In this document: piece by piece, positions 23,773-54,928 of the stretch
How the letters are laid out: each line of letters opens with the position of its first letter
Numbering within the stretch: position 1 is the first letter of the stretch
Origin: Cornus controversa
Lineage: Eukaryota > Streptophyta > Magnoliopsida > Cornales > Cornaceae
Assembly: GCA_026545225.1 (NCBI GenBank)
Contig: CM048853.1
Span: 51,579,255 to 51,643,254 of the forward strand
DNA: 64,000 bases
Reading direction: 5' to 3'
Position numbers and translations under genes: made by a program
Notes under the pieces: generated by a model
What the model saw: the letters and a program-made list of their open reading frames with translations, nothing else
What the model was told of the DNA's origin: nothing
Databases searched by the model: none

Positions 23773-25623
23773 ATGAGCTTCTTCCCGTCATCTTCTATCA
23801 CAATCCTACATGCCCACAAAGTTAATCTCCAAAACTTCTCAATCCTTCACACACTAGAATCCTGCAAATCTATACGACAACTCAAGCAAATTCACTCTCA
23901 TATCATCAAGACAAGCCCAAATCTCCTAACCCAACTCATATATTCCAAAATCTTATCTATATGTTCTGTATCTCCCGATATTGACCTCAGTTACGCCCAC
24001 TCCGTATTCGCACAATTGTCTTACCCAAACATTACTTCATACAACACCATTATTCGATGCTTTTCTGGTAGCAAAAACGATAGTAACCCTTTACCTGTAT
24101 TGTTGTTTTATCGTGAATTACTCACAAATGGCTTGGTTCCTGATAACTACACATTCCCTTTTCTTCTCAAGGCTTGTGCTCAATCTCGAGCGCTGAGAGA
24201 AGGCGAGGTGGTTCATGCTCATGCAGTCAAGAATGGGTTGGTATTAGATATATATGTCACGAACACACTGATGAGGTTATATGCAGTTTGTGGGGTTATT
24301 GGAGGTGTCCGCAAGTTGTTCGATGAAAGTTCTCAACGGGATTTGGTTTCATGGACGACATTGATTCAAGGGTATGTCAAAATGGGATTTTGGAAGGAAG
24401 GTATACGGGTGTTTTTGGAGATGTGTGAAGTGAAACTTAGAGCAGACGAAATGACAATGGTGATTGTGCTCTCTGCGTGTGCCAATATAGGAGATTTGAG
24501 TTTGGGAAGGAAGATACATAGTTATATAAACGATAATAATGTGAAATTGGATGTTTACATTGGGAACGCATTGGTCGATATGTATTTGAAATGTGGCGAT
24601 GTTTCTTTTGCTCGTAAGGTTTTTAATGAGATGCCTTTGAAAAATGTGGTGTCTTGGAATTCAATGATATCTGGGCTGGCACAGCAAGGGGAGTTCAAGG
24701 AAGCTTTGGATGTTTTTCGGAAGATGCAAAGTCGAGGTGTCAAGCCGGATGATGTCACCTTAGTTGCTGTTCTCAACTCTTGTGCAAATCTTGGAGTGCT
24801 TGAGTTGGGCAAGTGGGTTCATACATATGTGGATAAAAATAGGATCAAAGCTGATGGTTTTATAGGGAATGCACTTGTAGATATGTATGCAAAGTGTGGA
24901 AGCATCGATGAAGCCTTTAGAGTATTTGAGGGCATGAAATTCAGGGATGTGTATACGTATACAGCCATGATTGTTGGGTTAGCCATGCATGGGCAAGGGA
25001 AGAGGGCATTGGATCTCTTCTTTGAGATGCCCAAAGTTGGAGTAGAACCAGATGAGGTGACGTTTGTTGGTGTCCTCACTGCATGTAGTCATGAAGGGTT
25101 TGTGGATGAAGGCTATAAACAATTTAAGGACATGACAAGGGTATACAACCTTGAACCTCAAACAGAGCACTATGGCTGCATGGTTGACCTTCTGGGTCGT
25201 GCAGGCTTGATAAGCGAGGCAAAAGAGTTCATTGATAGCATGCCAATTGAGCCTGATGCGTTTGTCTGGGGAGCATTACTGGGAGCTTGTCGGATCCATG
25301 GAAAAGTTGAGCTTGCAGAACGTGTAATGGAGAAACTTGTAAAGTTAGAGCCTGAAAAAGATGGTGCGTACATACTCATGTCAAACATATATTCATCTGC
25401 AAATAGATGGAGAGATGCATTAAAATTGAGAAAGGCAATGAAAGGAAGAAACATGAAGAAGACTCCTGGGTGTAGCTCAATTGAAGTGGATGGTATGGTT
25501 CATGAATTTCGGAAGGGTGACAAAGCACACTCAAAAGCTGAAGAGATATACATCTTGCTCGATGAAATGAGGAGTCATTTGAAGGATAGCGGGCACTTGA
25601 CACATAGTGATGCATTTTCTTAA
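23773..25623 (+). CDS. PLS-class pentatricopeptide repeat protein, E subgroup
   Basis: An intronless frame encodes 616 residues. PPR proteins bind organellar RNA in sequence-specific fashion; PLS-class members mostly act in C-to-U editing in mitochondria or plastids. After an N-terminal region of about 70 residues come about 11 P, L and S-type repeats, for example NVVSWNSMISGLAQQGEFKEA and GNALVDMYAKCGSIDEAFRV. These are followed by an E-type tail (GCSSIEVDGMVHEFRKGDKA, then EEIYILLDEMRSHL). The chain stops shortly after this, with no DYW deaminase domain, so an editing role would need a DYW partner. The N-terminus may hold a targeting peptide, but which organelle is unclear. A broken copy lies at 10291-11212. 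The ATG at 23773 has the same context in the broken copy, which supports it as the start. Confidence 0.93.
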   Translation: MSFFPSSSITILHAHKVNLQNFSILHTLESCKSIRQLKQIHSHIIKTSPNLLTQLIYSKILSICSVSPDIDLSYAHSVFAQLSYPNITSYNTIIRCFSGSKNDSNPLPVLLFYRELLTNGLVPDNYTFPFLLKACAQSRALREGEVVHAHAVKNGLVLDIYVTNTLMRLYAVCGVIGGVRKLFDESSQRDLVSWTTLIQGYVKMGFWKEGIRVFLEMCEVKLRADEMTMVIVLSACANIGDLSLGRKIHSYINDNNVKLDVYIGNALVDMYLKCGDVSFARKVFNEMPLKNVVSWNSMISGLAQQGEFKEALDVFRKMQSRGVKPDDVTLVAVLNSCANLGVLELGKWVHTYVDKNRIKADGFIGNALVDMYAKCGSIDEAFRVFEGMKFRDVYTYTAMIVGLAMHGQGKRALDLFFEMPKVGVEPDEVTFVGVLTACSHEGFVDEGYKQFKDMTRVYNLEPQTEHYGCMVDLLGRAGLISEAKEFIDSMPIEPDAFVWGALLGACRIHGKVELAERVMEKLVKLEPEKDGAYILMSNIYSSANRWRDALKLRKAMKGRNMKKTPGCSSIEVDGMVHEFRKGDKAHSKAEEIYILLDEMRSHLKDSGHLTHSDAFS

Positions 25624-26300
25624 TGAAATTGAGGTAGGAGAACTTATTGGTCACATAATTGTGGAACATAAAGTGAGGTTGGCAATTGCTGGTAGCTTGC
25701 TGTTTCTGATCAATATTGAAAACCTTTGAAGTCCCACAGTACTGCTAAGGCTGCAATATTATCCTTAAATCTAGAAAACTTCAGAGATTAATCAGATCTA
25801 GTGGAAGGTCGGGATAGGGTATTATTGCTCACTGAGTCAATGAGTCGTAATTTCTTGACCATCTTGAGAGAACAGAGAAGGCAATTGATCTCACCTTTTT
25901 CCAGTGCAAAAGCAAAGTTACATCTACAAGTCTGAGGATTCATCACGTCTAATTAAAAAGTAAGCTATTTTAATCTCTAATCTTCAGTCATCTTAGACAA
26001 TGGAGCCACCTTTGCTCAAGGAGGATCAGCTGGCCCTACTGGATATTTATGAGGCTTATTGTGATTGACTTCCCCAGAATCTTTGGGTAAAAAAAAAGTG
26101 GGATCAATTTTTAGAATAATGAAAAGCTGTATGCACATTTTATAACATTAATAAAAAAATGATTGCTTTCACAGTTCACGTGACTCGGAGGTTGCGGGAA
26201 GATTGTGAATTTAGTAATTTTCAGTAACCGAGATTCAAATAGGTGACACTGGTTTACTTTCTTCTTCTTCTTTTTTTTTTTTTTTTTTAACTTGGATGCT
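25624..26300 (+). other. 3' flank of the PPR gene, conserved with 11213-11960
   Basis: Shares GAGGTAGGAGAACT, TTGCTGTTTCTGATCAATATT, GTATTATTGCTCAC and TTTTCAGTAAC with the flank of the broken copy. This shows that the duplication extended beyond the gene. It ends in CTT/T-rich low complexity at about 26262-26290. Confidence 0.7.
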
Positions 26301-28130
26301 AATCCAACGTTCATTACTTATCTCACCAAATATACATACACATATGGAATCCGAAGGTCAAAAGAGCTATTCTCAGTTCTCATTACTTATCCCAAGACAT
26401 ATTATCATCGAAGCATAATTGTATAAAGACTCGAAGATCAAAAGAACTAACTGTGAATGAGCTGTGAGCTTCGACTAGTTTCAGACTCTTGCCAAATCTG
26501 GATTTCATTTTTGTGGTTCTCGTCTTTCTACAACTAATATTCACTCCAAGTTCCGAATGATTGAATTGGATTGAACTTGTTCAAAGTTTTTAGTTGTTAA
26601 TAGAATAAATTATGCCTCTGTGATCAAGGGTTAATATTTTTAAGTATTTAATTAGTTGTTAATTTGTCGTATTGTAATTGGGGTAAAAGTTGGTAGAGAA
26701 GAAAAATGATATGGTGCACCTATGGTGCATGCTTGTGAAATTAGCCTTGATTTTATTGGTTGTAATTGTAATATATAAAGAGCATCTCCTTGAAAAAGGA
26801 AAAAGAAAAAGAAAATAAGAAGATTAATTCAATAGGAGGAGAGAAATAATTTTTTTATAGGTAAATCATACACACCCCTATTGTGGGGACGTGAGTCCTC
26901 AATCTTCTATTAGAAAATTCAAAGAGGGTGAGATACTACTCAGGCTTAAACCTTTGGTGATACTCAATTACTCATGATATTGATGCAACTCCTTATGAGA
27001 TCCACCCTAAGATAACTTGTAGAAATCATGTGCTTCTATTTGAACCACAGTGAAGTGGGCATTACCTAATGCAAGGAATGCCTTCTATATAATATATTTA
27101 AAGCTCAAATCTTCATCTTTGTCAAAGTCTCAAATTAATTGTTTTGTGCGTCTTTTTCAATGCATCAAAGTTTCAAATTAATTACTGTGTGTTTTTTTAA
27201 ACATGTTTTGGTTAAGACATCAATACTTTCAATTAATTATTGTATAATCTGTATTGACGAAGACATTTTTCTTCAGCTAGATGCTCATGCTTTCTGGTAC
27301 ATGACCATTATTGATCGGCGCATTTGAAGTGACGAGACTGTTGGTCAAATCTCTCTCACCATCTAAAACTTGTGAGTTAATTTGTAATGTTGGGTCTCTT
27401 TAAACATGCATCTATAAGTTGCAAAGGTTTCGTCTGCAACTAGTCAAGATAAGGAAATTACTGATCCAGTCTATCTACTACTGTACATCTAAAGTGGAAT
27501 TAGCTGCAGCTGCATTTACAGGTAAGTTGTGTTTTCTCTTACCTTATCCTTTTCTTCATTTTCTCGTTTGAACATTAAAAAAAAAAAAAAAATGGTTGAC
27601 AAATGAAAGTTTTGAAGTAATTTCTATACCATCACAAAAGCAGGCTTAAAATGGGAAAGCAGATTTTCTCTCAAGTTTCTCCGCTCTACTGATATTGATA
27701 GTAGGTCAATCTTAAAAAGTGTTTTCACTTTTTCATTAAAAAAACAATTAGTTAAGAGATAGCTGCAGTATCACATTTTAGATATCTTATGGTCTTACTG
27801 AATGCATTGCATCTGCTTAAGGCACATTGCAGATCTCATTCACGATAGGACATGATTTTGTTGATGTTAATATATGATATTTTAAAGCCTCTGGTTCAAT
27901 TAGATAGTCACATGATTGCTACAATATTTCCATACTTAAAGATTGACACCTGTCCGAAGTAAGGTGGGTGCATTACTCTGCCATAGGGATCATATGGCAA
28001 GGGGAGGGGAATGGATGCTAATCCATGAGCCACCAATAAAAGTGACATATGGAAAAGAGTGACCAAGTCATGATATGGTCTGTCAAAGATCATAGAATTA
28101 GCGGCAACATGTGCCTTATAATTAGTTACA
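26301..28130. other. AT-rich intergenic DNA
   Basis: No gene or element can be supported. The stretch at about 26580-26830 has a TATA-like ATATATAAAGAG near 26770 and might be part of an LTR, but nothing confirms it. Confidence 0.4.
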
Positions 28131-28139
28131 TACAAAGTG

Positions 28140-28790
28140 GCTAAAAGCATGCGAAATCAAGAGAAAACGTGGGACAAGTGCCGAAATATGGTTGTTCCAC
28201 GTGGAAGGCTGCAAAAACTTTCATTGGAGCCGTCACCCATAACTACTGATTTGCAGCTCAATACATACAAACATGATCAAAAGGTTAAGGCGATCGTGAA
28301 ACAAAGCGGCGAAATCTGATTGGTCCATATAGAAAGTGATAACTATGGGGGTGGAAACTGCCATCATAATTGCCACTGGAGGAGACTATAAATACAGCAC
28401 CATCGCATACATTGAAAATCCTACTCAACGCACACAACAACGCTAAAATTCAAACTCATACACTTTGTATGTCTTGCACTTTCGATTGTGCATTATATTT
28501 TGTTGAGCTTCCTTTAATTTTAGCAATTGTACTTCAATTATTTACTTTTATTGTCTTGTTCTTTTAATTTTTTTAGTTTTTTTTTGTCCTGTACTTCGAT
28601 TCTATTTAACTTTTCGAACATAGAAAATTCTAAAGGTAATCATTTCAGACCTTTCTAACAATTAGTTGATCATTATTTTCCAATTGAAATTTAGTTTTGA
28701 TTTTCAATCAGAACTGAACAAGTTCCTGGTGCAAAATTTTTAAAGGCCAAACGGTTTTAATCTAAAATTCTCCGTACAGATCTTCTCCCA
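28140..28790 (+). mobile_element. Possible solo LTR or LTR fragment
   Basis: LTR-like layout with a TATAAAT box at 28387-28393 (GACTATAAATACAGC), a leader-like stretch rich in CAC and T, and no coding sequence. It abuts the duplicated SEC23 tail that begins near 28797. Borders and target duplication were not found. Confidence 0.4.
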
Positions 28791-28796
28791 AATTGT

Positions 28797-29075
28797 AACA
28801 AATATAACTTCACATTAAGTGAATTCATGAATAATGTATCACACAATATTATTGAGATCGTGAAAAATGCATTACAAGCTTTAAATAACTAAGCCAAAAT
28901 GCGTTACTGTACAAGCAACTCAGAAATTGATTTTACAAAATTGGAGAAGGCCGGGTTGTATATTCTATTTAACTGTTAATAATCTCTGGAAATGATCCAA
29001 GAAAGCTGACATCATCAGTAAAGATGATATTCCCTCCAGAAGCATAATTGTACAGAAGGCTTCAATTTGGCCAGG
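28797..29075 (-). pseudogene. SEC23: Duplicated SEC23 3' end with a decayed last exon
   Basis: Matches 30345-30690, the 3' flank and last exon of the SEC23 gene: AACTTCACATTAAGTGAATT, TTTAAATAACTAAGCC, GGTTGTATATTCTATTTAAC. The exon remnant at about 28985-29072 keeps AAAGATGATATTCCCTCCAG and CTTCAATTTGGCCA but has deletions that break the frame. Not functional. Confidence 0.85.
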
Positions 29076-29091
29076 TGACATCTAAAAGTTC

Positions 29092-29530
29092 TTATATCAA
29101 TGGTAAACACAAATTCTCTTCTTTTTTTGTAACACCTACAATGTCATTGTGGAGAATGATAGATGACCACTGACTATTAATTTGTGAATTATTGGAAAAT
29201 TACTTTCGAGTAATATATGGAAAATACTAAATGCTGATGAATCAGTTTCCAATGGTTTATCAAGTAATCTGAAGTAGTTGTATCAACCGATGCGGGATAT
29301 GTTTTTGAGGAATAATTGTATCAACGGACTGCTGGAGTCCGGTAGGCATGGTGACCTTACCTTAACAGGATAGTCCGACTGCTGAAAATGTCCAAATAGG
29401 TATGGTGATCCGACTACATTAATGGTAGCAATTCTCTATTGTTTTGGCATAAGGAGAGTTGGAGAAAAGAGAATGATGTATAGACGCACAAGTGAGTTGG
29501 AAGAAAGAGAAGGATGGATAAATTAGCATC
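29092..29530 (+). repeat. Dispersed repeat, copy 3 (most complete)
   Basis: Left half matches 8585-8830 and right half matches 12686-12960. The two partial copies therefore add up to this one. It carries repeated GTCCGACTGC-type phrases and ends in GAGAAGGATGGATAAATTAG. No terminal inverted repeat or coding frame was seen. Confidence 0.65.
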
Positions 29531-30575
29531 CTGGCAGGAGCGGAGCTAGAATTTCAATTCAGGGATGCAATGTATTTTGGTAGGAAAAATAACAACTATC
29601 ATGACAAACATAAAATTTTCACATCAAAACACAAACAAAAAATGAAAAAATACAACAAAATTGCTATTTTTTCAATTAGTAATATAGTATTCTTAATTTA
29701 TTATGTCCGAACCATTTGCTAGGTTAACAAACTTGCACATTATAGAACAATCTCAATGAACTAAAAGATGCAAAAATCCTTAAAGATGCAAAAACCGTTG
29801 GTCATGACCCTCAATTTACTGAAAAAGGTGAATTTAGTCAATCTTGTTTCTTTATTAGAGATAATGATTATTAATGAAAAAACAGAAAACCAAAATAATG
29901 AAGCTGGGGCAACATAATCCGATGTTATCGAAAGAGAATTAAAAATAGGATCCTTAGAGAGCCAGATTATCAAAGCTTAAAAAACATTAAATGTAAGGAC
30001 AAAATGTACTCACACCCCCTGAGATTTACTTTAAGACACTCGTATGCATAGTTTGCTTAAACCTACACTCACACCTCAATCATTGAATTAAAATAAAAAA
30101 ATTGAACTAATTTTGACGTGGCATTGAATTAAAATACCATTATTAAACTACCTCAATCGTTGAATTAAAATAAAAAAAAAATTAATCTAATTTTGATGTC
30201 GCGTGTGATTAGGCCAAACCTTATAAGTTATTTAAATAAATTGAGATAGCACCATGCCATAATCTTGTTGATAAAATGCGAAAGATGCCAAGAAAGGGAG
30301 CGAGAAAACGAGCACAAAATTCACAGGAATTTTTTTCAGGGTAACAAATAATAACTTCACATTAAGTGAATTCATGAATAAAGTATCACAACATTATTGG
30401 GACTGTGAAAAATGCATTACAAGCTTTAAATAACTAAGCCAGAATGAGATAGCTCAGGATATAGAGGTCACGTGCATTACTGTACAATCAACTCAGAAAT
30501 TGATTTTACAAAATTGGAGGAGGTCAGGTTGTATATTCTATTTAACTACTAATCTCTGAACAATGATCCAAGAAA
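29531..30575. other. Region downstream of SEC23
   Basis: Mostly AT-rich. The phrase GAATTAAAATAAAAAAATTG is repeated near 30084 and 30153. The right part (30330-30575) is the SEC23 3' UTR and flank, recognisable because it is duplicated at 28797. No gene. Confidence 0.5.
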
Positions 30576-51489
<20,914 letters not shown>

Positions 51490-51522
51490 GTTTTGGCTGC
51501 GATTCTAGGGAGAGAGTATGTA

Positions 51523-51566
51523 TGTGCGTGTGTGTGTATAGAGAGAGAGAGAGAGAGTGTGTGTGA
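51523..51566. repeat. GT/GA microsatellite in the SEC23 5' leader
   Basis: About 30-70 bp upstream of the SEC23 ATG there is a run of GTGTGTGTGT, GAGAGAGAGAGAGAGA and GTGTGTGTGAG (plus strand), reading as CT/CA on the gene's strand. CT-rich 5' leaders are common in plant housekeeping genes and may influence expression. Confidence 0.75.
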
Positions 51567-51842
51567 GGGTGGTGGTGATGGCCGGTGGTAAGTCAGTACT
51601 GTATGTCGAGATATCCGAAGTGTGCTCCAAAGTCGTGTGCGAGAGTGGTGACGTTGAGTTACGCTGTTCGGGACTAAAGCTTTATGAAAATTGGATTTCA
51701 AGAAGGAAAATGATTGGATTTTAAATGAAATGCTTTTAAAATAAAATTTGGTCATTTTATTTTTATTTTTATTAGCATATACACACAAATTTTGAATACT
51801 AAAACTAGGACAAACAGGTCGACAAATATATTCGATTTTATT

Positions 51843-52190
51843 GATTTAAACTTTTTTCAAATCTTAGAGATTGAAGAAGGCCTGAATTGATTTTCGATCG
51901 AAAGTCGTGGAGGTTTAATATTGAATGATGGATTGAAGGTTTTCAAAGAACGACACTTCTATGACATAGTTGTTTCTTTGTTTTCAAAATCTTTCAAACA
52001 TTTTTGGAGAGATGGGTTTGATCATGAAATTGATAAACTTTTTTCAAAATTTTGAAATTGAAGAAGACTTGAATTGATTTCTGTAGAAGTTTAATATTGA
52101 ATGATGGATTGAAGGTTTTCAAAGAACTACATTCTATGATGTAGTTGTTTTTCTTTATCTTCAAAATCTTTCAAGCATTTTTGGAGAGTT
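51843..52190. repeat. About 180-bp tandem duplication upstream of SEC23
   Basis: Two copies share AAACTTTTTTCAAA, TTTAATATTGAATGATGGAT, TGAAGGTTTTCAAAGAAC, TAGTTGTTT and TTCAAAATCTTTCAA..ATTTTTGGAGAG. They start near 51843 and 52025. Confidence 0.8.
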
Positions 52191-52199
52191 GGCAACTGT

Positions 52200-53385
52200 C
52201 TTAATTTCTCGAAGTGTGTGTCTTGAAAGTATTGAGTCACCTTGTATTTATAGAGAAATTGTGGAGTGTTAATTTGAAAGTTCCTCCAATAATTGTGCTA
52301 ATTTTTATAAATAAGAGAGATTTGTTTCCTTTTATATAGAAATAAATTTAAATTTGAACTACCATACTTATTTAAAAGTCCGATCTTTCAAGATTTTGAC
52401 ACGTGTGTATTGATAGGACCTACATTCATGAAATTTAATTCATCAAAAACTTTTTGAAAAATACCTACAATTTATCATATGGAACCTAGAGCTATGAACC
52501 TTCCAACTTATGAAATTGAGGGAATATTTTTAGATTACAATTGGTAAATTTGGAATATACTTATCATAAGAAATGGCCCAATCTTTTTAGTTTGTTTGGA
52601 CGAGTAAGAGAAAAAAAAAAGGGAAAGTTCACACTATTTCTAACATCTCATTATGTTTCAAAATAGGTAAGGTGAGAAGAAAAAAATAAAGAAAATATTA
52701 AGAAGTAAGTAATAACTTGTTAATTGTATTAAAAATATATATAAGATATGTGTTTTATTATGTGTGTAGGGAGAACAAAATAGGAATTGCTTATGTTAAA
52801 AAAATAGGACAAAATGGATACTATTTTCTCTTTCTTTTTTTTTTTTTCAAATCTTCACTTTTGAAAGGATAACAATATTTGCTTATTTGAGATTAACAAA
52901 TCATGTATCTTCTCTTGTTCCTTTGCTTTCTCACCTCAATTCTAAACCAAATATGAGATTAGTTATTCACTTATTCCTCAAACTTAATTTCAAGTGCTAT
53001 ATTTTCTTTCTCTTTTTATTTTTCTGTTCAATAATGCCAACATTATTGGTATATGCAATTGGTAACACAATCATAAATGAAAACCGTACTAAAATCGATA
53101 CCATTGTCTTTGTTTTTTTTTTTTTTTTATAAATTCAGTAATGTAAATCATCAAAACTCATGAATAAGGCTATAAAGGTCATAACCCCAAAACAAAGAAA
53201 AAGAACAAAATATTATATATATATATATATATATATGGGGTAAAGCTAACATCCTCTCTTTCAAGAGGAGAATAATCTTGTCTCCAATTTTCAATAGATA
53301 AATATGTCTATAATGCATCAGTTATAACTATTTTATTTAAAAGGCTATTATAGTTCATTTTCAAATTTAAATAATGTGTCATTGA
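52200..53385. other. AT-rich intergenic DNA between SEC23 and the NPC gene
   Basis: No gene is supported. Contains a TA microsatellite at about 53213-53236. Confidence 0.5.
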
Positions 53386-53387
53386 AA

Positions 53388-53795
53388 ACACAACCACTAC
53401 AACCAGAGCATCATCGCCGCCACCATCATCAGAGCACCACCACCGCCACCATCCCCCACCCCATAACCACCAGTGGTGCCACCACCACAAATCACCGCCA
53501 TTGAGACCACCACCATCATCAGAGCACCACCACCATCCCCACCTCACAACCACCAACAGCGCCACCACCATTAGAGCACCACCGCCACCACCATCGGGAC
53601 CACCACCACCATCAGAGCACCACTGCCACCACCATCCCTACCCCACAACCACCAGCAGCGCCACCACCACCACAGACCATCGCCATCGGGACCACCATCA
53701 TCATCAGAGCACCTCACCACCACCACCATCATCAGAGCACCTCACCACCACCACCATCCCCACTCCCACCCATACAACCATTGCAGCCACTGTGT
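53388..53795 (+). repeat. CCACCA-rich imperfect minisatellite
   Basis: Irregular repeats built from CATCAGAGCACCACCACC, GCCACCACCATCCC and CACAACCACCAGCAGCGCC. Open frames over it encode only Pro/His/Thr-rich strings and are composition artefacts. The composition resembles the arms of the foldback elements elsewhere in the window, so it may be their relic. Confidence 0.8.
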
Positions 53796-54425
53796 CTTCT
53801 GGTGGAACAAATACTTCGAAGATCTTACACTTGGCAACGGAGAGGTTGGTTTTGGCATAGTGGCGGCAAAGTTCAAGGTTGAAGTAAGGTGGCGGCGTTA
53901 TGGAAGGCTTCACGACGTTGTGAGAGATCAGAAAGAAGATATGAGAGAGGAAAGTGATAGGAGTGAAAAGATGGATTATGATTTTCTTGTTTCTAAAATT
54001 ACTTTAATGTAGCTAATTTTAATAAGTTGGCAAGACATAACGGTATTATTTTTGTCCAAATTACAAAAAAACAACAAAGCTCAACCCCAAAAACAAGGGA
54101 AAGCATCAATCAAGGTCCAAGACAAATCACTGTCAAGACTCAAGATTGAAGTTAGATTAAGACATGCTTGGGGAGTGACGAAAACATAAGCTTAGAGATA
54201 GTAATCTAATGAGCTGAATGGTGAATTCTTGAGAATCTCAATTTTCTCTATCTGACACTCAAGTTGCTTTCACAAGCATGAAGCCTATGCTTTGAAATAG
54301 AAATGTACTTTCTTCCAATTCTAATTTCTAAGACATGATTTTTTCTTCCCGATGCAGAAGAGTTTATCTAATTTTAATTCGACCATACTTAGAAAAACAA
54401 AAATGTGTATGTTTACGATGTACAA

Positions 54426-54498
54426 GTTCTAATGTTTGATAACAACCAAACTTCTGCCTCTAGTTCTAATGTTTGATAACAACCAAACTTCTGCCTCT
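54426..54498. repeat. 36-bp perfect tandem duplication
   Basis: TCTAATGTTTGATAACAACC plus AAACTTCTGCCTCTAG occurs twice in a row. Confidence 0.85.
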
Positions 54499-54555
54499 AT
54501 CAAGGAACTTAGAATCCATCTTTACAAATCTTGATATTGTAAATCACCGGAAAAA

Positions 54556-54715
54556 AAATTAGATTATGTTCGACTACATGGAATTGAAGTCTTGAAATTG
54601 GAGTCAGAAAAAATTTTGTTCATGATTTCAAAATTTGCATTAACAATTTTTTCTCCAATTCCACAAATTTCAACTCCAAAGCTCCAATTCCATATAACCA
54701 AACATAGCCTAATGC
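54556..54715. mobile_element. Small TIR element (Tourist-like MITE)
   Basis: Left end TTATGTTCGACTACATGGAA and right end TTCCATATAACCAAACATAG are imperfect inverted repeats. The inner part mirrors GAATTGAAGTC against CTCCAATTCC. A target duplication was not fixed. Confidence 0.5.
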
Positions 54716-54928
54716 TACTATGGAAAAAAGAAAGAATGAAAAGAGAAAATTCTGCACATTGAAATATGGTCTTTATTAACTACAACAAATCATTCAGACA
54801 TCTTAACAGAGAAGTGTATGGATAAAACCAAAGTCACTTATAAATTTCTGTATCAGCAAAATAAAAGATACATTTTGGCAGAAAATATTTTAAATGGGGA
54901 GTAATTAGAAGTATGTGAATTTGGAAAT

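Noticed and set aside
26580-26860. Possible LTR with a TATA-like box
   Set aside because: Only a weak TATA-like match and AT-rich sequence; no borders, partner LTR or target duplication.
53501-53860. Pro/His/Thr-rich open frame of 119 codons
   Set aside because: Produced by the CCACCA minisatellite; trinucleotide repeats keep several frames open.
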